A stretch of DNA of 64,000 nt from Paeniglutamicibacter sp. Y32M11 (GTDB lineage: Bacteria; Actinomycetota; Actinomycetes; Actinomycetales; Micrococcaceae). Below the pieces are notes generated by a model. The model saw only the letters and a list, made by a program, of their open reading frames with translations. It had not been told where the DNA came from and made no database searches. Shown piece by piece: positions 54,931 through 63,623 of the stretch. The stretch's first letter is position 1, and the number at the start of each line of letters is the position of its first letter. The DNA lies in the NCBI RefSeq assembly GCF_019285735.1, contig NZ_CP079107.1, forward strand, positions 372,001 to 436,000, in the 5' to 3' direction. A program made the translations under genes and the position numbers.

Positions 54931-55454
54931 GAATCATTCGCAGATCTTTGATCTTAATTCAAAACCAACCTGATCGTTCTTGCGTGTCGGCAAACCGTTT
55001 GATCCAGCGGTTTCATGGTTTGGGCTATGACTGGCCCACCCTCCCCGATTTGTTCAGGCTACATCGTGCACGTACGCGAGGTTGTTAGCCCAGCGGTTTC
55101 ATGGGTTGGAGATTCACTAACTGTGATTTGCGAGGAAAAGATCACCTGAACTGGGAAAATAAAGGTGTCTAAGCTTCACAGGCAGATCTGGTTACCCGCG
55201 GGGTAGCTGGCATATGCCGCAGGGTGGAGGGCTGGGACGCGGAAACTCCGGGACGCGTGGAACGCAGTGAGGAACGCTGAAGATATCGAGGGTTGACTGG
55301 TACGGCTGTCTTGGCTTATGGTGCCGCGCTCGCCCGATCCATGTTCAACCCTCGTGCCGTACATGGAATTTGCACAACCTCGGTCGTCCTGTAAGCGTGC
55401 GCGGGTTCCAAGGGTGGCAGGTCAAGATAATACCGTTTCTGGAAGAGTTTTGAC
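54931..55454. other. noncoding stretch downstream of the bacteriocin-like operon
   Basis: 524 nt without a convincing gene. It contains two near-identical 20-bp direct repeats (55004 and 55090, see the repeat entry) and no clear terminator for the operon. The rest resembles island debris. Confidence 0.4.
55004..55109. repeat. 20-bp direct repeat pair
   Basis: CCAGCGGTTTCATGGTTTGG at 55004-55023 and CCAGCGGTTTCATGGGTTGG at 55090-55109 differ at one base and lie 86 bp apart. Confidence 0.6.
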
Positions 55455-55859
55455 ATGGCAATAAACTATAGAGACGTACTACGTGAGATCGCCTACGACA
55501 ACTATGGATATGTCATCACCGCGGATGCAGTGGACGTTGGTGTGCTCGCCGTAGATTTGCCAAAGCTCAAAGTCCGCAATGGCCTCTACCGCCGAGGACA
55601 AGGTCTTTACCGTATGGCTGACCTCCCGCCGACCCCGCCGCGCAATGCCCGCCTACGGGGAGCTGATTCAGGCGCCAGCCGGAACGAAGGTTTCCCGCTA
55701 CCGAGGGATCCGCGGCCAGCAGCTCAGCGAAGCGCTCCTCGAGTGTCTGGGCAAGCCCCCGGCACTCGGCTCCGAACTGTTTTGGCAGTTAAGGCCCGCG
55801 CCGAGGGCCTGTTGACTAAGGTGATGTGGAACCGCGAGCGCAAGGAGCTCGCCGAATGA
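55455..55859 (+). pseudogene. AbiEi-type antitoxin, internally deleted
   Basis: The first frame starts MAINYRDVLREIAYDNYGYV and continues as an AbiEi N-terminal winged helix to GQGLYRMADLPPTPP. The middle of the gene is missing. A second frame gives APAGTKVSRYRGIRGQQLSE and ALLECLG, and the last part returns to the first frame (KARAEGLLTKVMWNRERKEL). The protein would be about 134 aa of mixed frames against roughly 200 or more normally. The antitoxin is probably non-functional. Confidence 0.75.
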
Positions 55860-56693
55860 GGTACGACACCCCCCAGTTGCCTCAACGCTCTTATCCGGCG
55901 AATGACGAGCTCAGGTGGAGACGAATCCCTCGCCCTTCGCCGGCGGACGGCGTTGGCTCTGGTCGCGATCGGAAAAATGCTTCCTGAGGGCGCGGTGAAA
56001 GGTGGCGGCGCGAGCGCGCTGCGTTGTGGCTCCAGCACCAGGTTCACTCGCGATCTTGACGCCACGCGCACGCACGGACTGGCGACATTCCGCGCCGACT
56101 TCAAAGAGTGCCATCGGGAAAGTGTGGGGTGCGTTTGCTGGAAGTCTCGTCGAGCGCCCCGCGAAACCCACGGGAATTCCTGCCTCGTACGTGATGAAGC
56201 TATTCGACTTAAAGCTTGACTGCGGGGGCGGAAGCATTGGTGCACAGTGCCCTTGGAACTTGGTCACAATGAGATCGGTGACGCTGACCATCCCGAGTTC
56301 GCTCTGGCGCCTGGCTTCAGTGAAATGTTCACTTCTGGGGGTCTCCCGCACCACACCCGGTGGCGGTAATGCCCGCTCGCCACCAAATCACCTAAAAATG
56401 CACATTTCCATCGTGTTCGGTAGCGACCGCGCCCGTGACCTCGCAGACCTTCGACTCCTAGATGCCCGCGGGCGTCTCGAATTCGCAGTGGTCCGGGCCA
56501 CTTGTAATCGTCTATTCGCCTACCGAAGGATTCGTTCCTGGCCTTCTTCAATGTTCGAGGGTGGGGGCTGGGTAACCCACTACACTGAAGCCGCCTAGGG
56601 CCTAGATGTGGTCCCTAATGCCGCTCCCGCCATCGAATGGCTACGCACGTTCATCGCCCGGATTGACCGAGCCTCGCCAAACGATCGGACATG
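55856..56693 (+). pseudogene. AbiEii-type nucleotidyltransferase toxin, frameshifted
   Basis: Starts MRYDTPQL overlapping the antitoxin stop (ATGA). The NTase core is in another frame: VKGGGASALRCGSSTRFTRD with the GS...R.TRDLD motif. SYVMKLFDLKLD, HPEFALAPGFSEMFTS, RARDLADLRLLDARGRLEFA and FEGGGWVTHYTEAA follow in further frames. The order and spacing match AbiEii (DUF1814) toxins. Several frameshifts and stops disable it. Confidence 0.78.
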
Positions 56694-57120
56694 ATCCTTG
56701 ACGGACTATCAAGCCAATTCGCACCAGTCCCGAAGCTGTATTCTCCTGGCATGACCAGGTTGGCGCGTGGCAGGGTCCCGGCTTGAGGATTCTATGCGCT
56801 GCCGAGATTGTACAAAACGGCGTGCTGACTCATATTAGTGAGCTCAGTACGATGGCGGTGCAGGGTGCGCGAGCGCTCATGGGCATGGGGTCTCAACGCG
56901 GGATCGCGAAGCGGACTTGGCGGCGATGGTGCTGACCGCCGAGATCGGTGAAGATGACGAGCGGGATGGCCTTGCTGTGCTTCTAGCCCCGCGTCAACCG
57001 ATCGATCACGGGCGATCCGTCCGGAATAGGGCTTATAGGACAGAAAGGGGTCGGTGAGGGGCCCGCTTCCCGACGGTAGCGCGGCAGAACGGGGTTTCTT
57101 ATAGCCTTGAGCCATTAACC
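56694..57120. other. unassigned island debris
   Basis: About 430 nt with no recognisable coding sequence on either strand. A few protein-like fragments on the complement (VIFTDLGGQHHRRQVRFAIP) could be an older IS relic, but I cannot name it. Confidence 0.35.
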
Positions 57121-57462
57121 GTGAATGGTTCTGGAAAATCGAAGCACAGTGATGTGTGCGGATCTCGGATGAAACGCAATGGAAAGACGACCGCCGGGAC
57201 CCAACGCTGGAGATACATTGACTGTGAAGCCAGCAGCGTCCGCAAACGTCGCGACCTAGCCCTCAAAGCAGAACTGGACCTGTTCCTGCAGTGGCTCATG
57301 GGCACGGATTCTCAAGCAGAGATCGGACCCGGTGGCGGTCGAACTTTCCGCCGCTCCACGCAGTGGTGATGGAACATCGAACCCACCCTCGCGGTCACCG
57401 GAAAGATCTACGGCCAAGTCCAGATGGACGGCATCTACCTAGGCCGGGGATGGTGCTGCCTC
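57121..57462 (+). pseudogene. IS1249-type transposase, N-terminal relic
   Basis: Reads KHSDVCGSRMKRNGKTTAGT, QRWRYIDCEASSVRKRRDLA and GGRTFRRSTQW, a zinc-finger-like N-terminus of IS1249-type transposases. A stop at about 57367 replaces an expected Trp codon. The same frame continues with WNIEPTLAVTGKIYGQVQMD and GIYLGRGWCCLI, then loses similarity. Truncated and interrupted. Confidence 0.78.
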
Positions 57463-57601
57463 ATAAACCCTCAAATACTGGCCATCCAAATCACGATAAT
57501 CTGCCGTTGCTCCAATCCGCGGCAGAATTTAGCTTCTCGGGCCCGGCGTGATCCTGCTTCGCCTGCGGTGTCTCATCGAGTGCTAAGCCCTCGTGCGCAA
57601 A

Positions 57602-57617
57602 TATAACATCTGTTATA
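57602..57617. promoter_or_regulatory. palindromic operator of the HTH gene
   Basis: TATAACA-TC-TGTTATA is a perfect 7-bp inverted repeat, 41 nt before the GTG start. It also overlaps -10-like TATAAC/TATAGT hexamers, so a bound protein would block the promoter. Confidence 0.6.
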
Positions 57618-57658
57618 GTCGGGATGTGGGGTAGTAATTTCGAGCTTTGGAGGTTGCC

Positions 57659-58117
57659 GTGAGTCAGAACGTTGATCCACCACGTGATGAGGACTTGGCG
57701 GGGCAGCTATTGCGCTCCAAGGAACTTGTAGAAGTCGCTTTGCTTGACTACAAGCGGACGCTTAAAGCTGCGCACCGGCAGATGACGCAGGTTCAGATGG
57801 CCAAGGTGTTGCGCTTATCGCAGCCGGCGGTGGCCAAGGCGCTGCAACGTGCCGCGAAAGTGCCAGATGCCGTGCAAGGCTTCGGGGCAGCCTCGCCGCA
57901 TGAGCTATGCCAGCGATTTGCCGCGGGCTTGATTGGCCGTGAGGAGGTAATCTGCGAGTTGGTAGCTTGGCCATACCGCAGTGCCCCGAAGTTCAATGAA
58001 TTTGGTGAGTTAGAAAGTGACATTGCCGGAACGTTCATCGACGTGGACAATGCGGTATCTTTCGGATTGATCGATGAATCGATTTACGAAGATGTTCTTA
58101 AGCGGCTCACCGCGTGA
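57659..58117 (+). CDS. small HTH protein, probable autoregulated repressor
   Basis: 152 aa from GTG at 57659 with GGAGG upstream. Residues ~42-72 (QMTQVQMAKVLRLSQPAVAKALQRA) are a helix-turn-helix. The C-terminal half (LCQRFAAGLIGREEVICELV, then FIDVDNAVSFGLIDESIYED) is acidic and alpha-helical. It looks like an antitoxin or partner-less repressor found on islands. I do not recognise a named family, and no toxin partner is adjacent. Confidence 0.75.
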   Translation: MSQNVDPPRDEDLAGQLLRSKELVEVALLDYKRTLKAAHRQMTQVQMAKVLRLSQPAVAKALQRAAKVPDAVQGFGAASPHELCQRFAAGLIGREEVICELVAWPYRSAPKFNEFGELESDIAGTFIDVDNAVSFGLIDESIYEDVLKRLTA

Positions 58118-58189
58118 GATGAATCTAGGAGAATTCTCGTGGGGAGCCATGACGAGATGGTTTCGCATTGCGATTCGGTCGTAGACCAC

Positions 58190-58218
58190 AAAAAAGCCGC
58201 GATTTCTCGCGGCTTTTT
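58190..58218. terminator. terminator between HTH gene and tRNA-Arg
   Basis: 12-bp stem AAAAAGCCGCGA / TCGCGGCTTTTT with a four-base loop. A-run and T-run on both sides make it work in both directions. Confidence 0.9.
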
Positions 58219-58222
58219 CATT

Positions 58223-58299
58223 TGGTGCGCCCAAAGGGATTCGAACCCCTGACCTTCTGTTCCGTAGACAGATGCTCTATCCAGCTGAGCTATGGGCGC
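58223..58299 (-). tRNA. tRNA-Arg (anticodon ACG)
   Basis: 77 nt with encoded CCA. The acceptor GCGCCCA/TGGGCGC, D-arm AGCTCAGCTGGATAGAGC, anticodon loop CTACGGA and T-arm AGGGGTTCGAATCCCTT are all present. A34 would be converted to inosine by TadA, which is also encoded here. Confidence 0.97.
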
Positions 58300-58544
58300 A
58301 TATTTTATTGTTGATCCAGCCTCACGGCTTGACCTCGAACAACTATACATAGCTTTTGCCCGGCGGTCGATTCCATCGTCCGAATCGTGCCCGAACTCAC
58401 CTTCTTATCTGTCGCAAGTGGGGTGTTAGCTGTCGCCAGCGGGTGAGCTTTGCCCGCTTTGAGCGGTGGCACCAGGCTCAAAGCCGGGAGGTGTTCGGTG
58501 TTGACATTTATTGAAAGCCATGGAATCTTGTATCTAGCGATCTT

Positions 58545-58558
58545 GTGAGAGCGCTCAC
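58545..58558. promoter_or_regulatory. LacI-type operator 1
   Basis: GTGAGAGCGCTCAC, a perfect palindrome with the central CG of LacI/GalR sites, 146 nt upstream of the binding-protein start. Confidence 0.75.
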
Positions 58559-58567
58559 ACTGGTTTG

Positions 58568-58581
58568 TGAGAGCGCTCTCA
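58568..58581. promoter_or_regulatory. LacI-type operator 2
   Basis: TGAGAGCGCTCTCA, perfect 14-bp palindrome, centred 23 bp after operator 1. Confidence 0.8.
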
Positions 58582-58630
58582 ATATTCGACGATTCCCCGG
58601 TACGTCTTGCGAAGGGTGCTCGTCGGCACG

Positions 58631-58650
58631 AAATGAGAGCGCTCTCATTT
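58631..58650. promoter_or_regulatory. LacI-type operator 3
   Basis: AAATGAGAGCGCTCTCATTT, a perfect 20-bp palindrome centred 66 bp after operator 2. Such spacing suits DNA looping or co-operative binding. Confidence 0.82.
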
Positions 58651-58703
58651 TTGATCAAACTCCATTCACACGCAGCACCACCGACGCATACAAAGGAGTG
58701 AAC

Positions 58704-60029
58704 GTGAAGATTTCACGCCACACTAGGACCGCCACGGCCCTCGCAGGAGCAGCAGCCTTCGCACTCTTGGCAGTGGGGTGCTCCTCCGGAGCCACCTCGG
58801 CCGAGCCGGCCTCAAGCGATAACCCGGTGACACTGACCGTCACCACGTTCGGAACCATGGGACTCGACGGCCTGTACAAGCAGTACGAAGCCGATCACCC
58901 GGGCGTCACCATCAAGGCCACCAACATCGACACCGGCGGAAACGCGCTGACCGATTGGAAGACGAAGCAGGCCGCCGGGGCCGGGCTGCCCGATGTCCAG
59001 GCCGTTGAAGAGGGCTGGCTCGGTCAGGTCATGGCCGTCTCGGACTCCTTCACCGACCTCGGTCAGTACGGTGCGGCAGACATCAAGGACCGCTGGGTTT
59101 CCTGGAAGACCGAACAGGCCACCGACTCAAAGGACCGCGTGATCGCCTACGGCACCGATATCGGTCCGGTCGGCCTGTGCTACAACAAGAAACTCTTTAA
59201 GGAAGCAGGGCTTCCCACCGATCGCACCGAGGTTGCTGCCGCGCTGGGCGGGGACGATGCCACCTGGGCCAACTACTTCGAGACCGGCAAGAAGTATAAG
59301 GCGGCCAGTGGCAAAGCCTGGTACGACCAGTCCGGCTTCGTCTGGAACTCGATGGTCAATCAGCTGCCCGAGGGCTACTACAAGGCAGATGGCTCGTTGA
59401 ACATCGAGGGAAATACCGCACTGGCAGAGCGCTGGGATGAACTGGCCGGCGGTGCCGCCGCGGGTCTCTCCTCGGGCCAGACTCAGTGGGACTGGGGCAA
59501 GGGCAAGGCCTTTGTCGACGGATCCTTCGCGACCTCCGTCTGCCCGGGATGGATGCTCGGTGTCGTCCAAGGACAGATTGAAGCCGCTGGCGGAAACGCC
59601 GACTCAGGATGGGACTTTGCCGATGTCTTCCCCGGCGGTCCCACCAACTGGGGAGGAACGTTCCTGACGGTACCCACCACGTCCAAGCACCCGGCCGAAG
59701 CGGCCGAACTTGCCGCGTACCTGACCGACGCAAAGTCACAGGTCGCGGCCTTCCAAGCCGCGGGAACCTTCCCGAGCGTGACAGCTGCCCAAACCGATCC
59801 GGGCGTCACCGGCAGCAACGATTTGAGCAAGTTCTTCAATGATGCACCGGTCGGCGAGATTCTGGCCTCGCGTTCCGAGGGAGTCAAGGCCCAATTCAAG
59901 GGCGCCAACGACTCGGTCATTCAGGAGCAGGTCTTCGGCCCGGCAACCATCGCGCTGGATAAGGGAACCGACGGAAAGAGCGCATGGAATGACGCGCTGA
60001 CCACCCTGAAGAACCTCGACCTCAAATAA
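58704..60029 (+). CDS. sugar ABC transporter substrate-binding lipoprotein
   Basis: 441 aa from GTG at 58704 with AAAGGAG upstream; the frame is open back to 58545 through the operators. The signal peptide has a basic start (KISRHTRT) and a lipobox LLAVGCSS. The mature protein is a family 1 solute-binding fold (VTLTVTTFGTMGLDGLYKQY; GLPDVQAVEEGWLGQVMAV). The operon GH1 enzyme suggests a beta-glucoside or cellobiose ligand. A hairpin separates it from the permease genes. Confidence 0.93.
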   Translation: MKISRHTRTATALAGAAAFALLAVGCSSGATSAEPASSDNPVTLTVTTFGTMGLDGLYKQYEADHPGVTIKATNIDTGGNALTDWKTKQAAGAGLPDVQAVEEGWLGQVMAVSDSFTDLGQYGAADIKDRWVSWKTEQATDSKDRVIAYGTDIGPVGLCYNKKLFKEAGLPTDRTEVAAALGGDDATWANYFETGKKYKAASGKAWYDQSGFVWNSMVNQLPEGYYKADGSLNIEGNTALAERWDELAGGAAAGLSSGQTQWDWGKGKAFVDGSFATSVCPGWMLGVVQGQIEAAGGNADSGWDFADVFPGGPTNWGGTFLTVPTTSKHPAEAAELAAYLTDAKSQVAAFQAAGTFPSVTAAQTDPGVTGSNDLSKFFNDAPVGEILASRSEGVKAQFKGANDSVIQEQVFGPATIALDKGTDGKSAWNDALTTLKNLDLK

Positions 60030-60044
60030 TCCACCACGCAGTTC

Positions 60045-60077
60045 GGAGGCTCGGCGCACGCGTTGTGCCGAGCCTCC
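60045..60077 (+). promoter_or_regulatory. intercistronic hairpin after binding-protein gene
   Basis: Arms GGAGGCTCGGC (60045-60055) and GCCGAGCCTCC (60067-60077) are perfect 11-bp complements with an inner CAC/GTG pairing and no T-tract. Likely an mRNA stabiliser that keeps binding protein in excess. Confidence 0.6.
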
Positions 60078-60099
60078 GTCCCACTGGGAGAAGAGTCTC

Positions 60100-61215
60100 A
60101 TGACCAGCATCATCAGTCCGCCTTCGGAGCCGCAGCAAAAGCACGGCAGGCCCGATGCGGAAAGCACCGGTGCCCCCGGCTCCGGAACCAGCCCGCGTCC
60201 CTCGCTTCGCGCAAAGTTTGGCGCACTCGACGTTAAGGTATCGCCCTACCTCTACATCGCGCCGTTCTTTATCCTCTTCGCCATGGTGGGACTTTTCCCG
60301 CTGGTCTATACCTTTATCGTTTCCATCAACGATTGGGATCTGCTCTCGGGCGCGGGGGAGTGGGTCGGCCTGGAGAACTACGTCACCGAACTCACGGATC
60401 CGTACTTCTGGAACTCGCTGTTTAACACCTTCAGCATCTTCCTGCTCTCGGCCATCCCGCAGCTCATCGCGGCAACCTTCATCGCCGCCATCTTGGATCA
60501 GAATTTACGGGCCAAGACCTTCTGGCGCATGAGTATCCTCTTGCCCTACGTTGTTACTCCGGTGGCGGTGACGTTGATTTTCTCGAGCGCTTTCGACGAA
60601 AAATACGGGCTCATCAACAACTTCCTCCAACTGCTCAATCTCGATCCGGTCGCGTGGAAGTCCGAGGTTTTCCCCTCCCATATCGCCATCGCCTCGATGG
60701 TGAACTGGCGCTGGACGGGCTACAACGCGTTGATCCTGCTGGCAGCCATGCAGGCAGTTCCGCGTGAACTCCACGAATCGGCCGCGCTAGATGGTGCCGG
60801 AGCCTTCCGGCGCTTCTTCTCCATCACATTGCCGGGAATCCGCCCGTCCATGATCTTCGTGATCATCACCGCGACGGTCGGCGGCCTGCAGATCTTTACC
60901 GAGCCGAAACTCTTTAATCCCAGCAGCTCGACGCTGGGTGGACCCAACCGCGAATACCAGACCACCGTCTTGTACCTCTGGGACCTGGCCTTCAACCGCG
61001 GGGACTTCGGCAAAGCGTCCGCCGTGGCTTGGCTACTCTTCTTGATCATCATCCTGGTCGGGCTACTGAACTTCCTCATTTCCCGTTCCATTGCCTCCTC
61101 CGGTGGCGGCAGGGGCGAGAAAATTGGTCGCGCGGCACGACGTTCAGCACGAAAAGACGCGCAGCTCCTCGCCCGCGAAGCTGCGCAGGAGAACTCGAAG
61201 GAGCATCGGTCATGA
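60100..61215 (+). CDS. sugar ABC transporter permease, MalF type
   Basis: 371 aa with GGAGAAG upstream. Six membrane helices; the EAA loop in the last third reads ESAALDGAGAFRRFFSITLP GIRP region (ELHESAALDGAGAFRRFF). The basic C-terminal tail (RRSARKDAQLLAREAAQ) is long for the family. It pairs with the next permease, and no ATPase gene is in the operon, so a shared MsiK-like ATPase is expected, as is usual in actinobacteria. Confidence 0.93.
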   Translation: MTSIISPPSEPQQKHGRPDAESTGAPGSGTSPRPSLRAKFGALDVKVSPYLYIAPFFILFAMVGLFPLVYTFIVSINDWDLLSGAGEWVGLENYVTELTDPYFWNSLFNTFSIFLLSAIPQLIAATFIAAILDQNLRAKTFWRMSILLPYVVTPVAVTLIFSSAFDEKYGLINNFLQLLNLDPVAWKSEVFPSHIAIASMVNWRWTGYNALILLAAMQAVPRELHESAALDGAGAFRRFFSITLPGIRPSMIFVIITATVGGLQIFTEPKLFNPSSSTLGGPNREYQTTVLYLWDLAFNRGDFGKASAVAWLLFLIIILVGLLNFLISRSIASSGGGRGEKIGRAARRSARKDAQLLAREAAQENSKEHRS

Positions 61216-62108
61216 GCCTAAAAACCGCACTACCCCCGGCGAAAAATAGGAACGTTGTACCGGCCAAACCGGGACGCAAGCGTTCCTTCGGTCTGGACCG
61301 GCGGCCGGGCTTTCTCACCTATGGCTTGTTATTCGCCTTCTTCCTCGGCGGGGCCTACCCGTTGTGGTGGTCATTTGTCACAGGATCCGGCTCCGGCGGC
61401 GCCTTTGAAGGTTCGTTGCCGCCCATCTTCCCCGGCGAGGCCTTCCTGTCCAACGTCTCGGAGGTCTTCACGACCATCGACTTCTGGTCAGCCCTAGGCA
61501 ACAGCATTATCGTTTCGAGCATCATCACGATTTCGGTGGTCGGATTCTCCACGCTCGCCGGCTACTCCTTCGCGAAACTGCGCTTTCGCGGCAAGCAGGG
61601 ACTGATGGTCTTTGTGATCGCGACCCTGGCCGTGCCAACACAGCTGGGCATCATTCCGCTGTTCATGATGATGAAGCAGTTCGGCTGGACCGGATCCCTC
61701 GGGGCGATCATGGTTCCGACGCTGGTCACCGCGTTCGGTGTGTTCTTCATGCGCCAGTATTTAGTGGATGTCATCCCGGACGAATTGATCGAGGCGGCCC
61801 GTGTTGACGGAGCCAGCATGATCCAGACCTTCTGGCATGTGGGCGTCCCCGCGGCACGTCCGGCGATGGCGATCCTAGGTCTGTTCACCTTCATGACGGC
61901 CTGGACCGACTACCTCTGGCCGCTGCTGGTGGCACCGCAAAATCCAACGTTGCAGGTGGCCCTGAGCCAACTGCAATCGGCCAAATACGTTGACCACACC
62001 ATCGTGATGGCAGGTGCCGTGATGGCCACCATCCCGCTGCTGCTGCTCTTCGTAGTGGCCGGCAAACAACTTGTTTCGGGAATCATGGCAGGAGCAGTAA
62101 AAGGCTAA
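61212..62108 (+). CDS. sugar ABC transporter permease, MalG type
   Basis: 298 aa from ATG at 61212, overlapping the previous stop by 4 nt and preceded by AAGGAG. Six helices, with the EAA motif IEAARVDGASMIQTFWHVGV. Typical MalG start after a basic N-terminus. It partners the MalF-type permease. The stop TAATG shares bases with the beta-glucosidase start. Confidence 0.93.
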   Translation: MSLKTALPPAKNRNVVPAKPGRKRSFGLDRRPGFLTYGLLFAFFLGGAYPLWWSFVTGSGSGGAFEGSLPPIFPGEAFLSNVSEVFTTIDFWSALGNSIIVSSIITISVVGFSTLAGYSFAKLRFRGKQGLMVFVIATLAVPTQLGIIPLFMMMKQFGWTGSLGAIMVPTLVTAFGVFFMRQYLVDVIPDELIEAARVDGASMIQTFWHVGVPAARPAMAILGLFTFMTAWTDYLWPLLVAPQNPTLQVALSQLQSAKYVDHTIVMAGAVMATIPLLLLFVVAGKQLVSGIMAGAVKG

Positions 62109-63526
62109 TGAGCATCAACAAATTGCACGACTTTTCATGGCCCACGGGTTTCCTTTGGGGATCCGCAACGGCCGCAGCGCAGATCGAAGGCGCGGCACAC
62201 CTTGACGGCAAGGAGGATTCCATCTGGGATGCCTTCGCCCGCGTACCCAACGCCATTGCCGGTGGTGATCATCTGGAAGTGGCCGTGGACCACTACCACC
62301 GGTACACCGAAGACGTGGGCATCATGAAGAACTTGGGGTTGGATTCCTACCGGTTCTCCACGTCGTGGGCTCGAGTGGTTCCGGGCGGGCGAAGCGTTAA
62401 TGCCAAGGGGCTGGATTTCTACAGCCGATTGGTCGATGAGCTGTTGGAAGCCAACATCCTGCCGTGGCTGACTCTCTATCACTGGGATCTTCCGCAGGCT
62501 TTGGAGGAGCGTGGCGGCTGGGCCAACCGCGACACCGCCTATCGCTTTGTGGAATATGCTCAGGCGGTCCACGGCGCGCTCGGGGACCGCGTCACGCACT
62601 GGACGACATTTAATGAACCGCTTTGTTCCTCACTGATCGGCTATGCGGCAGGTGAACACGCACCGGGTCGCCGCGAACCACGTGCAGCACTTGCGGCGAT
62701 GCATCATCAGCATTTGGCCCATGGTCTTGCCACGTCCGAGTTGCGCGAGCTCGGTGTGGAAAAGATCGGCATTACATTGAACCTGACCAATGCCGTGCCA
62801 AATGATCCCAACGACTCGGCGGATCTTGATGCCGCCCGGCGCATCGATGCCCTGTGGAACCGCATGTACCTTGACCCGATTCTGTGTGGTTCCTACCCCG
62901 CGGACTTGCTCGAGGACGTGAAGGAGTACGGTCTGGCCGAACTCATCAAGCCCGGGGATTTGGTTGCCATTCACCAACCCATCGATTTCTTGGGTGTGAA
63001 TCACTATCACGATGACAATGTCAGCGGTCACCCTGCCTCGGCACATGCCGCTCCGGCAGTGGTTCCCACCAATAGCCCCAAGAGCTCTCCATTTGTCGGA
63101 AGCGAACATGTCTCCTTCCCCGCCCGGGACCTGCCGCTGACCGCCATGGGCTGGGAAGTGAATCCCGCGGGACTTCGCACCTTGCTGAACCGGCTGAAGG
63201 CCGACTATTCAAATCTGCCCCCGCTGTACATCACCGAAAATGGGGCGGCCTATGAGGACACCGTGGAAGCGGACGGTTCCGTGGCAGATAGCGAGCGCGC
63301 GGCCTACATCCTTGACCACATTGGAGCCGTTGCCGAGGCCATCGAGGACGGGGTGGATGTCCGTGGCTACTTCGTCTGGTCGCTGCTGGATAACTTCGAG
63401 TGGGCGTGGGGATACGCCAAACGCTTCGGCATTGTCAGGGTGGACTATGACACGCAGGAGAGAACCATTAAGGACAGTGGGCTTGCCTACGCGAAGCTGA
63501 TCGCGGCGAGTCGTACACTGGCATAA
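62108..63526 (+). CDS. bglB: GH1 beta-glucosidase
   Basis: 472 aa. The N-terminal WPTGFLWGSATAAAQIEGAA is the GH1 signature, HWTTFNEPLCSS carries the acid/base Glu, and LYITENGAAYED the nucleophile Glu. Both catalytic residues are intact. No signal peptide, so it hydrolyses imported beta-glucosides in the cytoplasm, consistent with the upstream ABC importer. The start overlaps the permease stop. A terminator follows. Confidence 0.96.
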   Translation: MSINKLHDFSWPTGFLWGSATAAAQIEGAAHLDGKEDSIWDAFARVPNAIAGGDHLEVAVDHYHRYTEDVGIMKNLGLDSYRFSTSWARVVPGGRSVNAKGLDFYSRLVDELLEANILPWLTLYHWDLPQALEERGGWANRDTAYRFVEYAQAVHGALGDRVTHWTTFNEPLCSSLIGYAAGEHAPGRREPRAALAAMHHQHLAHGLATSELRELGVEKIGITLNLTNAVPNDPNDSADLDAARRIDALWNRMYLDPILCGSYPADLLEDVKEYGLAELIKPGDLVAIHQPIDFLGVNHYHDDNVSGHPASAHAAPAVVPTNSPKSSPFVGSEHVSFPARDLPLTAMGWEVNPAGLRTLLNRLKADYSNLPPLYITENGAAYEDTVEADGSVADSERAAYILDHIGAVAEAIEDGVDVRGYFVWSLLDNFEWAWGYAKRFGIVRVDYDTQERTIKDSGLAYAKLIAASRTLA

Positions 63527-63531
63527 ACCGG

Positions 63532-63562
63532 ATGCCGCGGAATACTTCGTGTTCCGCGGCAT
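63532..63562 (+). terminator. terminator after beta-glucosidase
   Basis: 11-bp stem ATGCCGCGGAA / TTCCGCGGCAT with a nine-base loop; the T-tail is short (TTCT). Confidence 0.75.
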
Positions 63563-63623
63563 TTCTCCGTCGCCGTGACGGAAGAGTCGAGCCGGTAGCT
63601 GACAGCGAAAGTGGGAAAAGCGA

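Larger units (their letters stand above)
46384..57600. mobile_element. accessory island of IS relics around an intact bacteriocin-like operon
   Basis: The segment between the NarL pair and the HTH gene/tRNA-Arg carries only broken transposases, a broken recombinase and a broken toxin-antitoxin pair, plus one intact low-G+C operon at 50617-54930. Boundaries are approximate and no flanking att repeats were found. Confidence 0.6.

Noticed and set aside
46384-57600. CRISPR array within the island
   Set aside because: Repeats found are single pairs of unrelated sequence; no regular spacer structure exists anywhere in the window.
58223-58299. tRNA-Arg as the island's integration site
   Set aside because: I found no second copy of the tRNA 3' end at the other side of the island, and the HTH gene lies between the relics and the tRNA.
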